A stretch of 64,000 nucleotides of DNA. Origin: Thermasporomyces sp036564245 (lineage in GTDB: Bacteria > Actinomycetota > Actinomycetes > Propionibacteriales > Actinopolymorphaceae). The notes under the pieces are model-generated. The model was not told the DNA's origin. It worked only from the letters and a program-made list of their open reading frames with translations, and searched no databases. Position 1 is the first letter of the stretch. Each line of letters begins with the position of its first letter. Below, one piece after another: positions 35,977-45,142 of this stretch. The translations under genes were made by a program, and so were the position numbers. Location of the stretch: the NCBI GenBank assembly GCA_036564245.1, contig DATCKU010000035.1:62001-126000 (forward strand). The letters run 5' to 3'.

Positions 35977-36855
35977 GTGCTGATCCGACCCATGCGCGAC
36001 TCCGACATCACGGCGGCGAGAGCGCTCACCCACGAGGCGCTGCAGCTGGTGCGCGCCAATCGACCGCCCGGCGCGGCTCCACCGCCCGGCCCACCGACGC
36101 CGGAATGGAGCTCGCTGTGGAGCCGCCGCGCCAAGCATTTCCTGCGCTACGACCCGGAAGGATGCTGGGTCGCGGACGACTCGGGGGAAGTCGTCGGGGT
36201 CGCCATGGCGCTACGCCGCGAGAAGCTGTGGGGGCTGTCGGCCTATTTCGTACGACCCGACCGACAGGGGTCGGGGATCGGGTCCGCGCTCCTGGACGCC
36301 GTCCTCGGCTACAGCCAGGGTTGCCTACGCGGCATCATCATCTCGACCGCCGATCCGCGAGCGGCCCGCCGTTACCGACTCGCCGGGTTCACGTTGCATC
36401 CGACGATCCGAGCCTGGGGAGTCGTGGACCGCTCGACGCTGCCGATCGTCGACGGCGTCCGGGAAGGTGGTCCGGGCGATCGTGATCTCTGCGACTCGGT
36501 GGACCGGCAGATCAGGGGTGCGGCGCACGGCGTCGACCACGAGTTCTTGTGCGACACATGCGGGTTGCTCGTCTGCGACACGTTCACCGGGAGCGGCTAC
36601 TGCTTCGTGGACAGCACTGGCTCCCCCGTCCTGCTCGCCGCGACGAACCGCAAGTTGGCTCAGCGCCTGCTGTGGTCGGCGCTGGCACGCTCCCCCGAGG
36701 GGTCGACCGTTCGTATCGACTACCTCACCGCAGCCCAGGAATGGGCGGTGGACGTGGCGCTGGCGGCTGGGCTCATGCTGCGGAACGAGGGCTACCTGTG
36801 CCTGCGGCACATGCGACCGCCCACGCCCTACATCCCGTCCGGCGCCTTCTTGTAA
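35977..36855 (+). CDS. GNAT-family N-acetyltransferase (two-domain)
   Basis: 292 residues. IRPMRDSDITAARALTHEAL opens a GNAT domain, with acetyl-CoA loop RQGSGIGSALL; a second weaker GNAT-like half follows (FVDSTGSPVLLAATN onward). Substrate unknown. GTG 35977 is chosen because it sits 7 bases from a TAATGT box; TTG 35959 would add six residues. Confidence 0.75.
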   Translation: MLIRPMRDSDITAARALTHEALQLVRANRPPGAAPPPGPPTPEWSSLWSRRAKHFLRYDPEGCWVADDSGEVVGVAMALRREKLWGLSAYFVRPDRQGSGIGSALLDAVLGYSQGCLRGIIISTADPRAARRYRLAGFTLHPTIRAWGVVDRSTLPIVDGVREGGPGDRDLCDSVDRQIRGAAHGVDHEFLCDTCGLLVCDTFTGSGYCFVDSTGSPVLLAATNRKLAQRLLWSALARSPEGSTVRIDYLTAAQEWAVDVALAAGLMLRNEGYLCLRHMRPPTPYIPSGAFL

Positions 36856-36916
36856 CCGCGGCGACCAGACGCCGTGGCTTCTCGCATGCGCACCGGCGGC
36901 GTCCTCGCGCTGGGCG

Positions 36917-36938
36917 GGCACCCGCCACCGCGGGTGCC
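36917..36938. terminator. Bidirectional hairpin terminator candidate
   Basis: GGCACCCGC, loop CACC, GCGGGTGCC: a perfect 9-bp stem between convergent genes (GNAT on plus, pspAB on minus). No U-tract follows, as is common in high-GC actinobacteria. Confidence 0.5.
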
Positions 36939-36988
36939 GACACCTGCCGTAGCGACTGGGTCCTCGCCGCGCCTGGTCATTGTGGGGG

Positions 36989-37558
36989 TCAGAGACCGGG
37001 TGCGCCCCACACGGGGAACCACCGGGACAGGTCGTCCTCGACCCTGAGGTCGTTGCTGATGAGGCCCCGGATCTGCAACTCGAGCGCGTTGTCGCGACGC
37101 TCTCCTGCCTGAGGTGCGAACGGATAGAAGCTGCCGCGCTTGTAGAGGTAGACCAGCGCCAGCTTGCGCCCGGTGCTGTCCTGGAACGCGACGAGGGAGC
37201 ACAACAGGGACGGGCCGAACCCCGCGGCTTCGAGCGAACTGTTGATCGCATGCAGGTCCGTCACAAGGCCCGACATGTCTTCCGGATCGTGCCGGCACAC
37301 GAGCCAGGTGTATCCGTAGCTGTCCCGGGTGCGCTCGACCTTGGGTCCCTCGTCGGCGTCGAGGAGCTGCTGCACGTCCTGCTGGGTCGCGGCGAATGCG
37401 CCACCTTCCACGGCGCGGTAGCACACCGAGCCCACGCCGGTGGGCCGGAAGTCGCTCGCGACCTGCAGGGTCAGCGCCGCCTGGGGCAGGCCGAACAGCT
37501 GGTCAAGATCTGGCTTCTTGGGCTTGCTGCGCCCAAGCAACGCGTCGAGGAACTTCAT
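36989..37558 (-). CDS. PspA-associated protein PspAB
   Basis: 189 residues. MKFLDALLGRSKPKKPDLDQ is the typical start of the actinobacterial PspAB family found next to htpX and pspAA-pspA. It is soluble and likely helps the PspA membrane-stress response. ATG 37558. A 94-bp inverted-repeat element separates it from htpX. Confidence 0.85.
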   Translation of the reverse strand: MKFLDALLGRSKPKKPDLDQLFGLPQAALTLQVASDFRPTGVGSVCYRAVEGGAFAATQQDVQQLLDADEGPKVERTRDSYGYTWLVCRHDPEDMSGLVTDLHAINSSLEAAGFGPSLLCSLVAFQDSTGRKLALVYLYKRGSFYPFAPQAGERRDNALELQIRGLISNDLRVEDDLSRWFPVWGAPGL

Positions 37559-37640
37559 CGAGACAGCCTCTCACAGCGAGGAGTCGTCGCCCTAGGACGG
37601 CGCATGCGTACCAACCGTAGGCCCTGTGCGGCGTCCCGGC

Positions 37641-37734
37641 CCCAATTGACCATGTGCACTACGCGTGCCGGACGTGTAACACGTGCTGGAACGTGTCGTA
37701 CCTCCAGCGGGCGTAGTGCACATGGTCAATTGGG
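37641..37734. repeat. 94-bp element with 24-bp perfect terminal inverted repeats
   Basis: The left arm (37641-37664) begins CCCAATTGACCATG and is exactly repeated, reverse-complemented, at 37711-37734, with a 46-bp spacer. Inside are a second palindrome, ACGTGT-A-ACACGT (37672-37684), and CTGGA/TCCAG (37686-37690, 37703-37707). It lies between htpX and pspAB, both minus strand. It could be a MITE-like or REP-like repeat, or a strong mRNA hairpin acting as terminator or processing site. No second copy was seen in the window. Confidence 0.85.
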
Positions 37735-37784
37735 CCGTCATGCACAAGGTCGTGGGGATGACAAGCCGGGTGCCAGGGCGGCTG

Positions 37785-38681
37785 TCACACCATCGGCTTG
37801 CCGAGCTCGGCGCTCACCTGTGCGAGTCGCTCGATGCGCTTCTCGGTCGTCGGGTGGGTCGACAGCAGACCGCTGAGCGAACGTCCGACCGCAGCCGGAG
37901 CGAAGAAGAACGCCTGAGCCGGCTGCGCCCGGCGCAGGTCCCGTTGCGGGATCCGCTGGACGTCGCTGGAGATCTTCAGCAGCGCCGAGGCCAAGGCGGA
38001 CGGCTCACCGGTGAGGTAGGCACCCGCCCGGTCGGCTGCGAACTCGCGATACCTCGAGAGCGCACGGGTCAGCAGGAAGCTGATCACGTACACCACGATG
38101 CTGGCGAGCCAGACGACTGCGAAGACAACGGCCGTGTTGTCGCGGCTTCGACCCAGCCCGGTGTACATCCCGAACCTCGCCACGAGCCCGGCCAGCACGC
38201 CGAGGAACGACGCGATCGTCATCACCGCAACGTCGCGATGCGCGACATGCGACAGCTCGTGTGCCAGAACACCCTGCAGCTCGGCGCCGTTGAGCCGGTG
38301 CAGCAACCCGGTCGTCACGCAGACGACGGCATTCTTCGGGTTGCGACCGGTGGCGAAGGCGTTCGGGAGATCCATGTGAGCAATGGCGACACGAGGCTTC
38401 GGCATGTCAGCCATCGCGCAGAGCCGGTCGATCACACCGTGAAGCTCTGGGGCCTCCTGCGGCGTGACCTCCCTGGCCCCCATGGCCGCCAGGGCGATCT
38501 TGTCGGAGAAGTACCACTGCGCCACCAGGAAGCCGGCAGCAATGATGATCACCAGGGTCCAGTCGAGCCCAGCGGCGATCAGCCCGGCCATCGCTGCGAC
38601 GTACAGCAGGCCGAGCAGAAACATGACCAGCACCATGCGCGAGGTTAAGCCTCGATCGGGCAGGAACCGTGTACGAGCCAT
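37785..38681 (-). CDS. htpX: Zinc metalloprotease HtpX
   Basis: 298 residues. M48 peptidase with HELSHVAHRD (zinc ligands, catalytic Glu) and hydrophobic segments before and after it. It degrades misfolded membrane proteins from the cytosolic side. ATG 38681 is preceded by AGGAG; ATG 38705 is an alternative. It lies next to pspAA-pspA, consistent with an envelope-stress locus. Confidence 0.92.
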   Translation of the reverse strand: MARTRFLPDRGLTSRMVLVMFLLGLLYVAAMAGLIAAGLDWTLVIIIAAGFLVAQWYFSDKIALAAMGAREVTPQEAPELHGVIDRLCAMADMPKPRVAIAHMDLPNAFATGRNPKNAVVCVTTGLLHRLNGAELQGVLAHELSHVAHRDVAVMTIASFLGVLAGLVARFGMYTGLGRSRDNTAVVFAVVWLASIVVYVISFLLTRALSRYREFAADRAGAYLTGEPSALASALLKISSDVQRIPQRDLRRAQPAQAFFFAPAAVGRSLSGLLSTHPTTEKRIERLAQVSAELGKPMV

Positions 38682-38778
38682 CTCTTCATCGCTCCTCGAG
38701 TCCATTCATATGACGACGCGCACGCATCGGAATGTTCCCGAGCCCACGTCACCTGGTGCAGCGGTCGCCTGGCTGGCT

Positions 38779-39057
38779 CTACCCAGGGATCAGCCCTTCC
38801 TCGCCGAGCAGCTCCTTGACCTCCTCGACCGTGGCGTCTTCCGGCGGAAGGAAGAGGTCGGAGTCTTCGAGAGAGTCGTCGGGCAGTTTCGTACCGACCG
38901 AACGGACCTTCTCCAGCAGCGCCTGTAGAGCCGCACGGAACGCCGCCTCGTCGCCGGCATTCACCGCGGCCTCGAGCTTGCTGTCGAGCTCGTTGAGGGC
39001 TGCGAGGTGCTCGTCGGGCACGCTCAGCTGGCCCTCTCCGAGGATACGGACGATCAC
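38779..39057 (-). CDS. PspA-associated protein PspAA
   Basis: 92 residues, MIVRILGEGQ at the start, a known actinobacterial partner of PspA. GTG 39057 overlaps the pspA stop (GTGA). It is a small acidic soluble protein, probably acting with PspA on membranes. Confidence 0.9.
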   Translation of the reverse strand: MIVRILGEGQLSVPDEHLAALNELDSKLEAAVNAGDEAAFRAALQALLEKVRSVGTKLPDDSLEDSDLFLPPEDATVEEVKELLGEEGLIPG

Positions 39058-39875
39058 GTTCCCTCACCTTGCCTCTGGGCCTGCTCCGATGCCGACGCGG
39101 AGGTGGACTCCCGTGCTGCTTGGTCGCCTTCGTTGCGCTGACCTTCGATCTGGCGGGGAGCCTCGGCCGCCGGGCCTCCTGCGAGCTCCGCCTTCATCTT
39201 GGCCAGCTCGGTCTCGACATCGTTCCCGGACGCCATCCGCTCCAGCTCGAGCTGGATGTCGTCCTTGCCCGTGCCCGTCATGTCGTCGAGCGCGCCGGAG
39301 GCGAGCAGCTCGTCGATGGCGCCGGCACGCGCCTGGAGCTCGGCGGTCTTGTCCTCGGCACGCTGGATGGCGAGCCCGACGTCACCCATCTCCTCCGAGA
39401 TGCCGCTCACGGCCTCACCGACACGGGTCTGTGCCTCCGCCGCGGTGTAGGTGGCCTTGATCGTCTCCTTGCGGGTACGGAAGGCCTCCACCTTGGCCTG
39501 GAGCCGCTGAGCAGCGAGCGTGAGCTTCTCCTCCTCGCTCTGCAGCGCTGCGTACTGTGGCGCGAGGTCGTTGAGCTGCTGCTCCACGCCGGATCGCCGG
39601 GTCAGAGCCTCTCGAGCAAGGTCTTCCCGGCCCGCGCTCAGCGCTTTCTGCGCCTGCTCCTTGAGCTGCGCAGACTTCTGCTGCAGCTGGTTCATCTGCA
39701 GCTCGAGGCGCTTACGGCTGGTGGCGACGTCGGCAACCCCGCGTCGCACCTTCTGGAGCATCTCCAGCTGCCTTTGGTACGAATAGTCGAGGGTTTCACG
39801 CGGATCCTCGGCGCGGTCCAACACCTTGTTGGCCTTCGCCCGGAAGATCATCGCGAAGCGGTTCAGAATGCCCAT
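39054..39875 (-). CDS. pspA: Phage shock protein A (PspA/IM30 family)
   Basis: 273 residues, almost entirely coiled coil: MGILNRFAMIFRAKANKVL and the helical QRQLEMLQKVRRGVADV are typical. It binds and stabilises stressed membranes. The C-terminal tail (after about residue 230) is low-complexity Glu/Gln/Ala. First gene of the pspA-pspAA pair. Confidence 0.92.
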   Translation of the reverse strand: MGILNRFAMIFRAKANKVLDRAEDPRETLDYSYQRQLEMLQKVRRGVADVATSRKRLELQMNQLQQKSAQLKEQAQKALSAGREDLAREALTRRSGVEQQLNDLAPQYAALQSEEEKLTLAAQRLQAKVEAFRTRKETIKATYTAAEAQTRVGEAVSGISEEMGDVGLAIQRAEDKTAELQARAGAIDELLASGALDDMTGTGKDDIQLELERMASGNDVETELAKMKAELAGGPAAEAPRQIEGQRNEGDQAARESTSASASEQAQRQGEGT

Positions 39876-40206
39876 CGAGGTCGTGCCGCCCCTTCCCGTC
39901 TCGCGGCCGGTCGGTCTTCCTTGGTGGCCCCAGTCCTCGTGGCGCGGCCCATGAAGGCGGGCACACGCTCACACGTGGTGCTGCGATCACCCTATGCCCG
40001 CGACCTGCACCAGAGCGACCCGCCTGGCCAGATCCTGGCCTCCGGCCTCTCGAGGGAGAGTCCTTCCCTCAGCCAGGATAGGAACCGCCGGCCGTCCGCC
40101 CCAGCGGACTGTGTCCAAGGTGTGCAGTCAGCGTATGTGCAGCAAGCGTACGACTGGATCGGAGGGACGGCCGGGGCCGCCGCACCAGCCCACTACGCTC
40201 TAGATC
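39876..40206. other. Divergent intergenic region pspA/DUF3043
   Basis: 331 bp between divergent genes. No gene is convincing here. A TACGCT box at 40194-40199 lies 7 bases before GTG 40207 and suggests a leaderless mRNA for the DUF3043 gene. No pspA promoter could be assigned. Confidence 0.4.
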
Positions 40207-40794
40207 GTGTTCCGACGTCGTACGAATACAGCGCAGGCACAGCCCGCCGCGCCCACGAAACCGGCAGAAGTGCGCAAGCCGGGCGGGAAGGGTCGCCCGA
40301 CTCCGAAGCGTCGCGAGGCCGAGCAGGCCCGGAAGGCCCGGGTCAAAGCGCCCCGGGACCGCCGGGAAGCCATCCGTCTGCAACGTCAGAGGGCACGGGC
40401 CGAGCGGGCCAAGATCCATCAGGCCATGCTGACCGGCGACGAGCGGTACCTTCCCGCTCGGGACAAAGGTCCGGTCAGGAGGTTCTGCCGGGACTTCGTG
40501 GATTCACGACGTACGACGGGAGAGTTCCTGCTGCCGTACTTCCTCGTGATCTTCGTCCTGATGTCGATCCCCGTGCCGCCGATCCCCGCCGTGGCGACCT
40601 ACCTCTGGCTGCTCGCCCTGGTCGTCGTGCCGGTCGACCTGATTCTCCTCGGTCGTCGGCTGAAGCGGGAGCTCCGACGCCGGTTCCCCGACGAGAGCCA
40701 CCGGGGCGCGGTCGCGTACGCCGTCATGCGGGCCACCCAGATCCGCCGGCTCCGACTGCCCAAGCCTCAGGTCAAGCCCGGCCAGCCGATCTGA
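40207..40794 (+). CDS. DUF3043 membrane protein
   Basis: 195 residues. A Lys/Arg/Ala-rich N-terminal half (about 1-100) is followed by two membrane helices (LLPYFLVIFVLMSI, ATYLWLLALVVVPVDLILL) and a basic tail. It matches the actinobacterial DUF3043 family, the equivalent of Rv2206, directly beyond glycerate kinase in M. tuberculosis. Function unknown. Confidence 0.85.
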   Translation: MFRRRTNTAQAQPAAPTKPAEVRKPGGKGRPTPKRREAEQARKARVKAPRDRREAIRLQRQRARAERAKIHQAMLTGDERYLPARDKGPVRRFCRDFVDSRRTTGEFLLPYFLVIFVLMSIPVPPIPAVATYLWLLALVVVPVDLILLGRRLKRELRRRFPDESHRGAVAYAVMRATQIRRLRLPKPQVKPGQPI

Positions 40795-40819
40795 TCTCGG
40801 CGATCCTGCCCCCGGTCGC

Positions 40820-41029
40820 TCACTCGACTGGATGCAGGCTCATCGGGCCGTAGACCTCGCGGTTCCCTTCGAAGAGCCTCACCTGGTCGACGCCGGCGGC
40901 TAGGAGATCACGCCAGTACTCCCCGATCCAGCTCTCTGCGTCGCTCTGCGAAGGAAACTCTCCGCGCGCCACGTCAGGGGCCTCCACCACGTTCCCCTGG
41001 GCGTCCTCGAACCGCCACGTCCACGTCAT
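40820..41029 (-). CDS. Small conserved hypothetical protein
   Basis: 69 residues from ATG 41029: MTWTWRFEDAQGNVV, then FPSQSDAESWIGEYW. Looks like a conserved small actinobacterial protein of unknown function. Convergent with DUF3043, 25 bases apart. Confidence 0.7.
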   Translation of the reverse strand: MTWTWRFEDAQGNVVEAPDVARGEFPSQSDAESWIGEYWRDLLAAGVDQVRLFEGNREVYGPMSLHPVE

Positions 41030-41134
41030 GACAGCCGAGGATAGAGCCCGTACGCCAGAAATCCGACAACGCTGCTCCCGGCCGAGGTGATTGACTTTCA
41101 CCTCACGGGCGTGAGACTGTCCGTCCAGCACCAC

Positions 41135-41303
41135 CGTCACGGATGCCGGTCGGCGATATGCCGTCTGGCTGTACCAGGGGAAGCCGGTCGGAAGCCGGCG
41201 CTGACCCGCAACCGTAGGCCGCGCGCCCGGACACCTCGTCGATTCCTCCGGGTCGATCGAGCAGCCGGGTGCCTCGCGGCGAGCCGGGATACCTGGCCGT
41301 GAC
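41135..41303 (+). ncRNA. Cobalamin riboswitch
   Basis: The conserved core AGGGGAAGCCGG...CCGGCGCTGACCCGCAACCGTA (41176-41215) and the distal GAGCCGGGATACCTGGC (about 41281-41297) are hallmark cobalamin-riboswitch sequences. GTCACGG (41135-41141) pairs with CCGTGAC (41297-41303) to close P1. It lies about 200 bases before the SCO2322-like gene and should turn off the downstream ECF operon when adenosylcobalamin is abundant. Confidence 0.9.
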
Positions 41304-41462
41304 GAGGCTCCACTTACACCCGTCGAGGTCTGCGGGCGGAGCGCGGGTCAGGCACCCGAGCCCTGCCCTCGGCCTGAGGCGCAGGGTCCCGGTGCCGGCC
41401 CGAGACTCGCCGGCTCGGCGGAACCTCTCGACGCTTCGCCCGGCCGAGGGTGGTGGGCTCTC

Positions 41463-41496
41463 GAGGTTTGGTCCGGCTTCGCCGAGACCGAACCTC
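41463..41496 (+). promoter_or_regulatory. Hairpin directly upstream of the Shine-Dalgarno in the riboswitch leader
   Basis: GAGGTTTGGTC (41463-41473) pairs with GACCGAACCTC (41486-41496), one G-U pair, with an inner CGGC/GCCG stem. The Shine-Dalgarno AGGAGAGG (41497-41504) follows immediately, with ATG at 41511. It could be part of the expression platform controlling translation. Confidence 0.55.
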
Positions 41497-41510
41497 AGGA
41501 GAGGACACCG

Positions 41511-42281
41511 ATGCGGCATCGCATCCCGCCACGTTCCCGACTCCCGTTCGCTCTGATCGCCACCGTCCTTGCGACCGCGCTCGGCCTGGTGGTCGGATCC
41601 GGCGTCGCCCACGCCGCTGCCTACCGGTTCTGGGGCTTCTACCAGTGGAAGAACGACACCTGGGTGCTCGCGCCCACAGGACCGGCCTCCGTCACACCCG
41701 CCGACGGGGCTGTCGAGGGATGGCGGTTCGCCGTGTCCGGAGAGGACACGCCGCCTCGGGTCCCTCGTGCCGCCGGCGACTTCGACCTGATCTGCGGATC
41801 GACGCCAGAGCAGCCGGGGATGAAACGCGTCGCGCTGGTGATCGACTACGGCATCCCAGGAGAGGGCGGTGACACCGAGCCGCCTGCGTCACGGGGAGCC
41901 TGCGCCGTGGTCGACACCGACGCCAGCTCGGCACAGGTCCTCGCCGCCGTCGCCGAGGTGCGCGAGCAGAACGGGCTGATCTGCGCGATCGACAAGTACC
42001 CCGGCTCCGGCTGTGGCGATCCGGTCGACTCGGCACCCGAGGTCCCCTCGCCCGAGCCGACGGTCGCGCTGGTGCTTCCGGACGATTCCGGATCCGACGC
42101 AAGCCCCAGCCCTGACCGCACCGACGCCGCGCGACCTGCCTCGGACCCCAACCGAGCCGCCGAGCCGGCAGACGAGGACGGGTTCCCGATCGTGCCCGTG
42201 GCGGGCGTCGTCATCGTGGCCGCCCTGGCCGTCGGTGGGTTCCTGATCAGCCGTCGCCAGCGCGGCACGGGATCGGCCTAA
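41511..42281 (+). CDS. SCO2322-like secreted/membrane-anchored protein
   Basis: 256 residues. N-terminal signal peptide (about 1-33), an extracellular domain with several Cys (DLICGSTPEQ, GLICAIDKY), a Pro/Ser/Asp-rich linker, then a C-terminal helix (PVAGVVIVAALAVGGFLISRR region). It resembles the SCO2322 family that accompanies an ECF transporter in Streptomyces. It may be a surface accessory for corrinoid uptake; no motif shows direct binding. Confidence 0.7.
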   Translation: MRHRIPPRSRLPFALIATVLATALGLVVGSGVAHAAAYRFWGFYQWKNDTWVLAPTGPASVTPADGAVEGWRFAVSGEDTPPRVPRAAGDFDLICGSTPEQPGMKRVALVIDYGIPGEGGDTEPPASRGACAVVDTDASSAQVLAAVAEVREQNGLICAIDKYPGSGCGDPVDSAPEVPSPEPTVALVLPDDSGSDASPSPDRTDAARPASDPNRAAEPADEDGFPIVPVAGVVIVAALAVGGFLISRRQRGTGSA

Positions 42282-42296
42282 CCCTGTCGGCTCTCG

Positions 42297-43418
42297 ATGC
42301 GTACGGTTCACCATCCGGGCATCGCCCGGAACCTCCATCCCGGCGCATGGTGGCTGTGGGCTCTGGGACTCGCCACGGCAGCCAGTCGTACGACGAATCC
42401 CCTCCTGCTCGCGCTCGTGATCGCGGTGGCCGGATTCGTCGTGGCGGCCCGCCGTTCCACGGCACCGTGGGCGCACTCGTTCACGGCGTTCCTCAAGCTG
42501 GGCATCGCCGTCGTCGTGATCCGGGTGATCTTCCAGTCGTTCTTCGGCGCGGCGGTCACCGGGCGAACCGTGTTGTTCACCCTGCCCGAGATTCCATTGC
42601 CTGCCTGGATGCAAGGCGTCCGGATCGGCGGCCAGGTCACCCTCGAGGCCCTGGCGGCGGCGGCGTACGACGGTCTCCGGCTCGCGGCCATCTTGTGTTG
42701 TGTCGGTGCCGCGAACGCCCTCGCCAATCCCAGGCGGCTGCTCACGCACCTGCCCGGCGCGTTGTACGAGCTCGGTGTCGCGGTCGTCGTCGCCATGACG
42801 TTCGCTCCGCAGCTCGTCGCGGACGCCGCTCGCGCCCGTGCGGCGCGCCGACTCCGAGGGCAGCCGGACCGCGGGCTGCGGGCGTTGCGCGCCACCGTGG
42901 TCCCGGTGTTGGAGGGAGCCCTCGAACGGTCGCTCAAGCTGGCGGCAGCCATGGATTCGCGCGGGTACGGTCGCACCGGCGAGGCGAGCGCTGCGAGTCG
43001 CCGGCTCACCAGTGCCCTGGTTCTCGGCGGGATGCTCGGGATGTGCGTCGGCGTCTACGGACTTCTCGACACCGGGATGACCCGGACGCTCGCACTCCCG
43101 GCCCTTGGGATCGGGGTCGTGGCGGCAGCCGGTGGGTTGCTCCTCGGTGGGCGACGCACACCGAGGACGACGTACCGACCGGATCCCTGGGCGCTTCCCG
43201 AATGGTGCGTCACGGTGAGCGGGGTCGTCGTCGCGGCTGGCTTCGTGTTCGCGTCGCTTTCGGCTGACGCCGGCATCCTTCCCTCCACCGTGCCGCTCAC
43301 CTTTCCCCCGCTCCCGACGATTCCCGCCGCCGCGGCACTCTGCGGCCTCGCACCCGCATGGCTTGCTCCCCCGCCGCCGCAGCTCGACCTCGCACCACGC
43401 AGGGAGGTCGCGGCATGA
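42297..43418 (+). CDS. ecfT: ECF transporter transmembrane component T
   Basis: 373 residues, CbiQ/EcfT family. Several hydrophobic helices flank a coupling region containing ARAARRLRG and SRGYGRTGE, the Ala-Arg-Gly coupling motifs. It links the S component to the ATPases. It ends overlapping the ATPase gene start (ATGA at 43415). Confidence 0.85.
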   Translation: MRTVHHPGIARNLHPGAWWLWALGLATAASRTTNPLLLALVIAVAGFVVAARRSTAPWAHSFTAFLKLGIAVVVIRVIFQSFFGAAVTGRTVLFTLPEIPLPAWMQGVRIGGQVTLEALAAAAYDGLRLAAILCCVGAANALANPRRLLTHLPGALYELGVAVVVAMTFAPQLVADAARARAARRLRGQPDRGLRALRATVVPVLEGALERSLKLAAAMDSRGYGRTGEASAASRRLTSALVLGGMLGMCVGVYGLLDTGMTRTLALPALGIGVVAAAGGLLLGGRRTPRTTYRPDPWALPEWCVTVSGVVVAAGFVFASLSADAGILPSTVPLTFPPLPTIPAAAALCGLAPAWLAPPPPQLDLAPRREVAA

Positions 43419-45142
43419 CACAGACAGCCATGGTGCGCTTCGAGTCGGTGAGCTTCCGCTACCACGGAGGCGCAGAACCTGTCCTGCGTGACGTCACGCT
43501 CGACATCGCCGAGGGCGAGCTGTGCCTCGTGGTCGGCCAGACCGGCAGCGGCAAGTCCACCCTGCTCGGCGCCATCAACGGACTGGTACCGCACTTCACG
43601 GGTGGCACGCTCGAGGGACGCGTGGTCGTGGCCGGTCGCGACACCCGGACGCACCCCCCGCGTGAGCTGGCGGACGTCGTCGGCGTGGTCGGTCAGGACC
43701 CACGAGCGGGGTTCGTCACCGACATCGTGGAGGACGAGCTGGCCTATGCGATGGAGTCGTTGGGCACACCGCCCGACGTCATGCGGACGCGGGTCGAGGA
43801 GACCCTGGACCTGCTCGGCCTCGCGGAGTTTCGATCCCGACCGATCTCCACGCTGTCAGGAGGTCAGCAGCAGCGGGTCGCGATCGGGTCGGTGCTCACC
43901 AGCCACCCTCACGTGCTCGTGCTCGACGAACCCACCTCCGCACTGGACCCAGCCGCGGCAGAAGAGGTCCTTGCCGCCATCCACCGTCTCGTGCACGACC
44001 TCGGGATGACGGTGGTGCTGGCCGAGCATCGGTTGGAACGGGTCGTGCAGTACGCCGACCGGGTTGTCTATCTCCCCGGCGCGGGGCGCCCTGTCGTCGC
44101 CGGTGATCCGGCTGAGGTCATGGCGCAGACCGATGTCGCACCACCGGTCGTGCAGCTCGCCCGAGTCGCCGGTTGGGAGCCCGTGCCGCTCTCGGTACGC
44201 GACGCTCGGAGCGCTGCCGCTCCGTTACGCCTCCGCCTCGAAGGAACGCCACCCCAGCTGCGGCCCGGCGATTCGGGCTCCCGCGACGCCTCGACCGAGC
44301 GGCCCCTGGTGAGCGTCCGCGATCTCGTCGTGACATACCGCGGGTCGTCCTCCAGGCAGGCACCGCCACCGATCCGGGGCCGGTCCACCACACCGGAATC
44401 CGGCACCGCGGCCGGCCGGCCGGCACTCCTCGACGTGCGCCTGGATCTCGCACCTGGCGAGGTCCTGGCGCTGATGGGCCGGAACGGCTCCGGCAAGTCG
44501 TCCCTGCTCAAGGCGCTCGTCGGGCTGGTGCGGCCGGCACGAGGGACGATCCGGGTCGCGACCGTCGACCCCACCACGGCCAAGCCGGCCACGATCGTCG
44601 CGGCGGCCGGCCTGGTTCCCCAGGAGCCCGCCGACCTGCTCTATGCGGAAACCGTCGAGCAGGAGTGCAAGCAGGCTGACCGGGACTTCCGTGCCGACCC
44701 TGGGACGTGCGCCGACATCTTCGCCCGACTCGTCCCCACGCCCACCACGGAGCTCGCGTCTCGGCATCCCCGCGACCTGTCCGAAGGCGAACGGCTCTGC
44801 CTGGCGCTCGCCGTGATCCTCACCGCGGCACCGCCCTTGGTGCTGCTGGACGAGCCCACCCGAGGGCTCGACTACATCTCCAAGCAGCGGCTGGTCGAGA
44901 TCGTTCGCGACTTGAGAGCGCGACGGCACGGCGTGATCCTCGCCACCCACGACGTGGAGCTCGTGGCCGAGGTCGCGACGCGGGCGGCGGTTCTCGCCGA
45001 CGGTGAGGTGGTCGCCGACGGACCGGTCGAGCACGTCCTGGCCGCGTCGCCGACGTTCGCACCGCAGGTGGCGAAGGTCCTGCGGCCGCTGCCGTACCTC
45101 ACGGTGTCGCAAGTGGCGGCAGCACTCGGTGGTACGCCGTGA
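43415..45142 (+). CDS. ECF transporter ATPase, two fused ABC domains
   Basis: 575 residues, A and A' units in one chain. Domain 1: Walker A GQTGSGKST, signature LSGGQQQRVAIGS, Walker B HVLVLDEPTSALD. Domain 2 from about residue 300: Walker A GRNGSGKSS, a weaker signature DLSEGERLCLAL, Walker B LVLLDEPTRGLD. It powers vitamin uptake. AGGGAGG precedes ATG 43415. Confidence 0.92.
   Translation: MTQTAMVRFESVSFRYHGGAEPVLRDVTLDIAEGELCLVVGQTGSGKSTLLGAINGLVPHFTGGTLEGRVVVAGRDTRTHPPRELADVVGVVGQDPRAGFVTDIVEDELAYAMESLGTPPDVMRTRVEETLDLLGLAEFRSRPISTLSGGQQQRVAIGSVLTSHPHVLVLDEPTSALDPAAAEEVLAAIHRLVHDLGMTVVLAEHRLERVVQYADRVVYLPGAGRPVVAGDPAEVMAQTDVAPPVVQLARVAGWEPVPLSVRDARSAAAPLRLRLEGTPPQLRPGDSGSRDASTERPLVSVRDLVVTYRGSSSRQAPPPIRGRSTTPESGTAAGRPALLDVRLDLAPGEVLALMGRNGSGKSSLLKALVGLVRPARGTIRVATVDPTTAKPATIVAAAGLVPQEPADLLYAETVEQECKQADRDFRADPGTCADIFARLVPTPTTELASRHPRDLSEGERLCLALAVILTAAPPLVLLDEPTRGLDYISKQRLVEIVRDLRARRHGVILATHDVELVAEVATRAAVLADGEVVADGPVEHVLAASPTFAPQVAKVLRPLPYLTVSQVAAALGGTP

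Noticed and set aside
37641..37734. Phage or integron attachment site
   Set aside because: No integrase, tRNA gene or duplicated target is adjacent; inverted arms fit a hairpin or MITE-like repeat better.
39069..40853. 594-codon plus-strand frame across pspAA/pspA and DUF3043
   Set aside because: Shadow of pspA and DUF3043, both of which have strong family matches.
41889..43421. 510-codon minus-strand frame opposite the SCO2322-like and ecfT genes
   Set aside because: Charged low-complexity translation, no motif; riboswitch and ECF motifs fix the plus strand.
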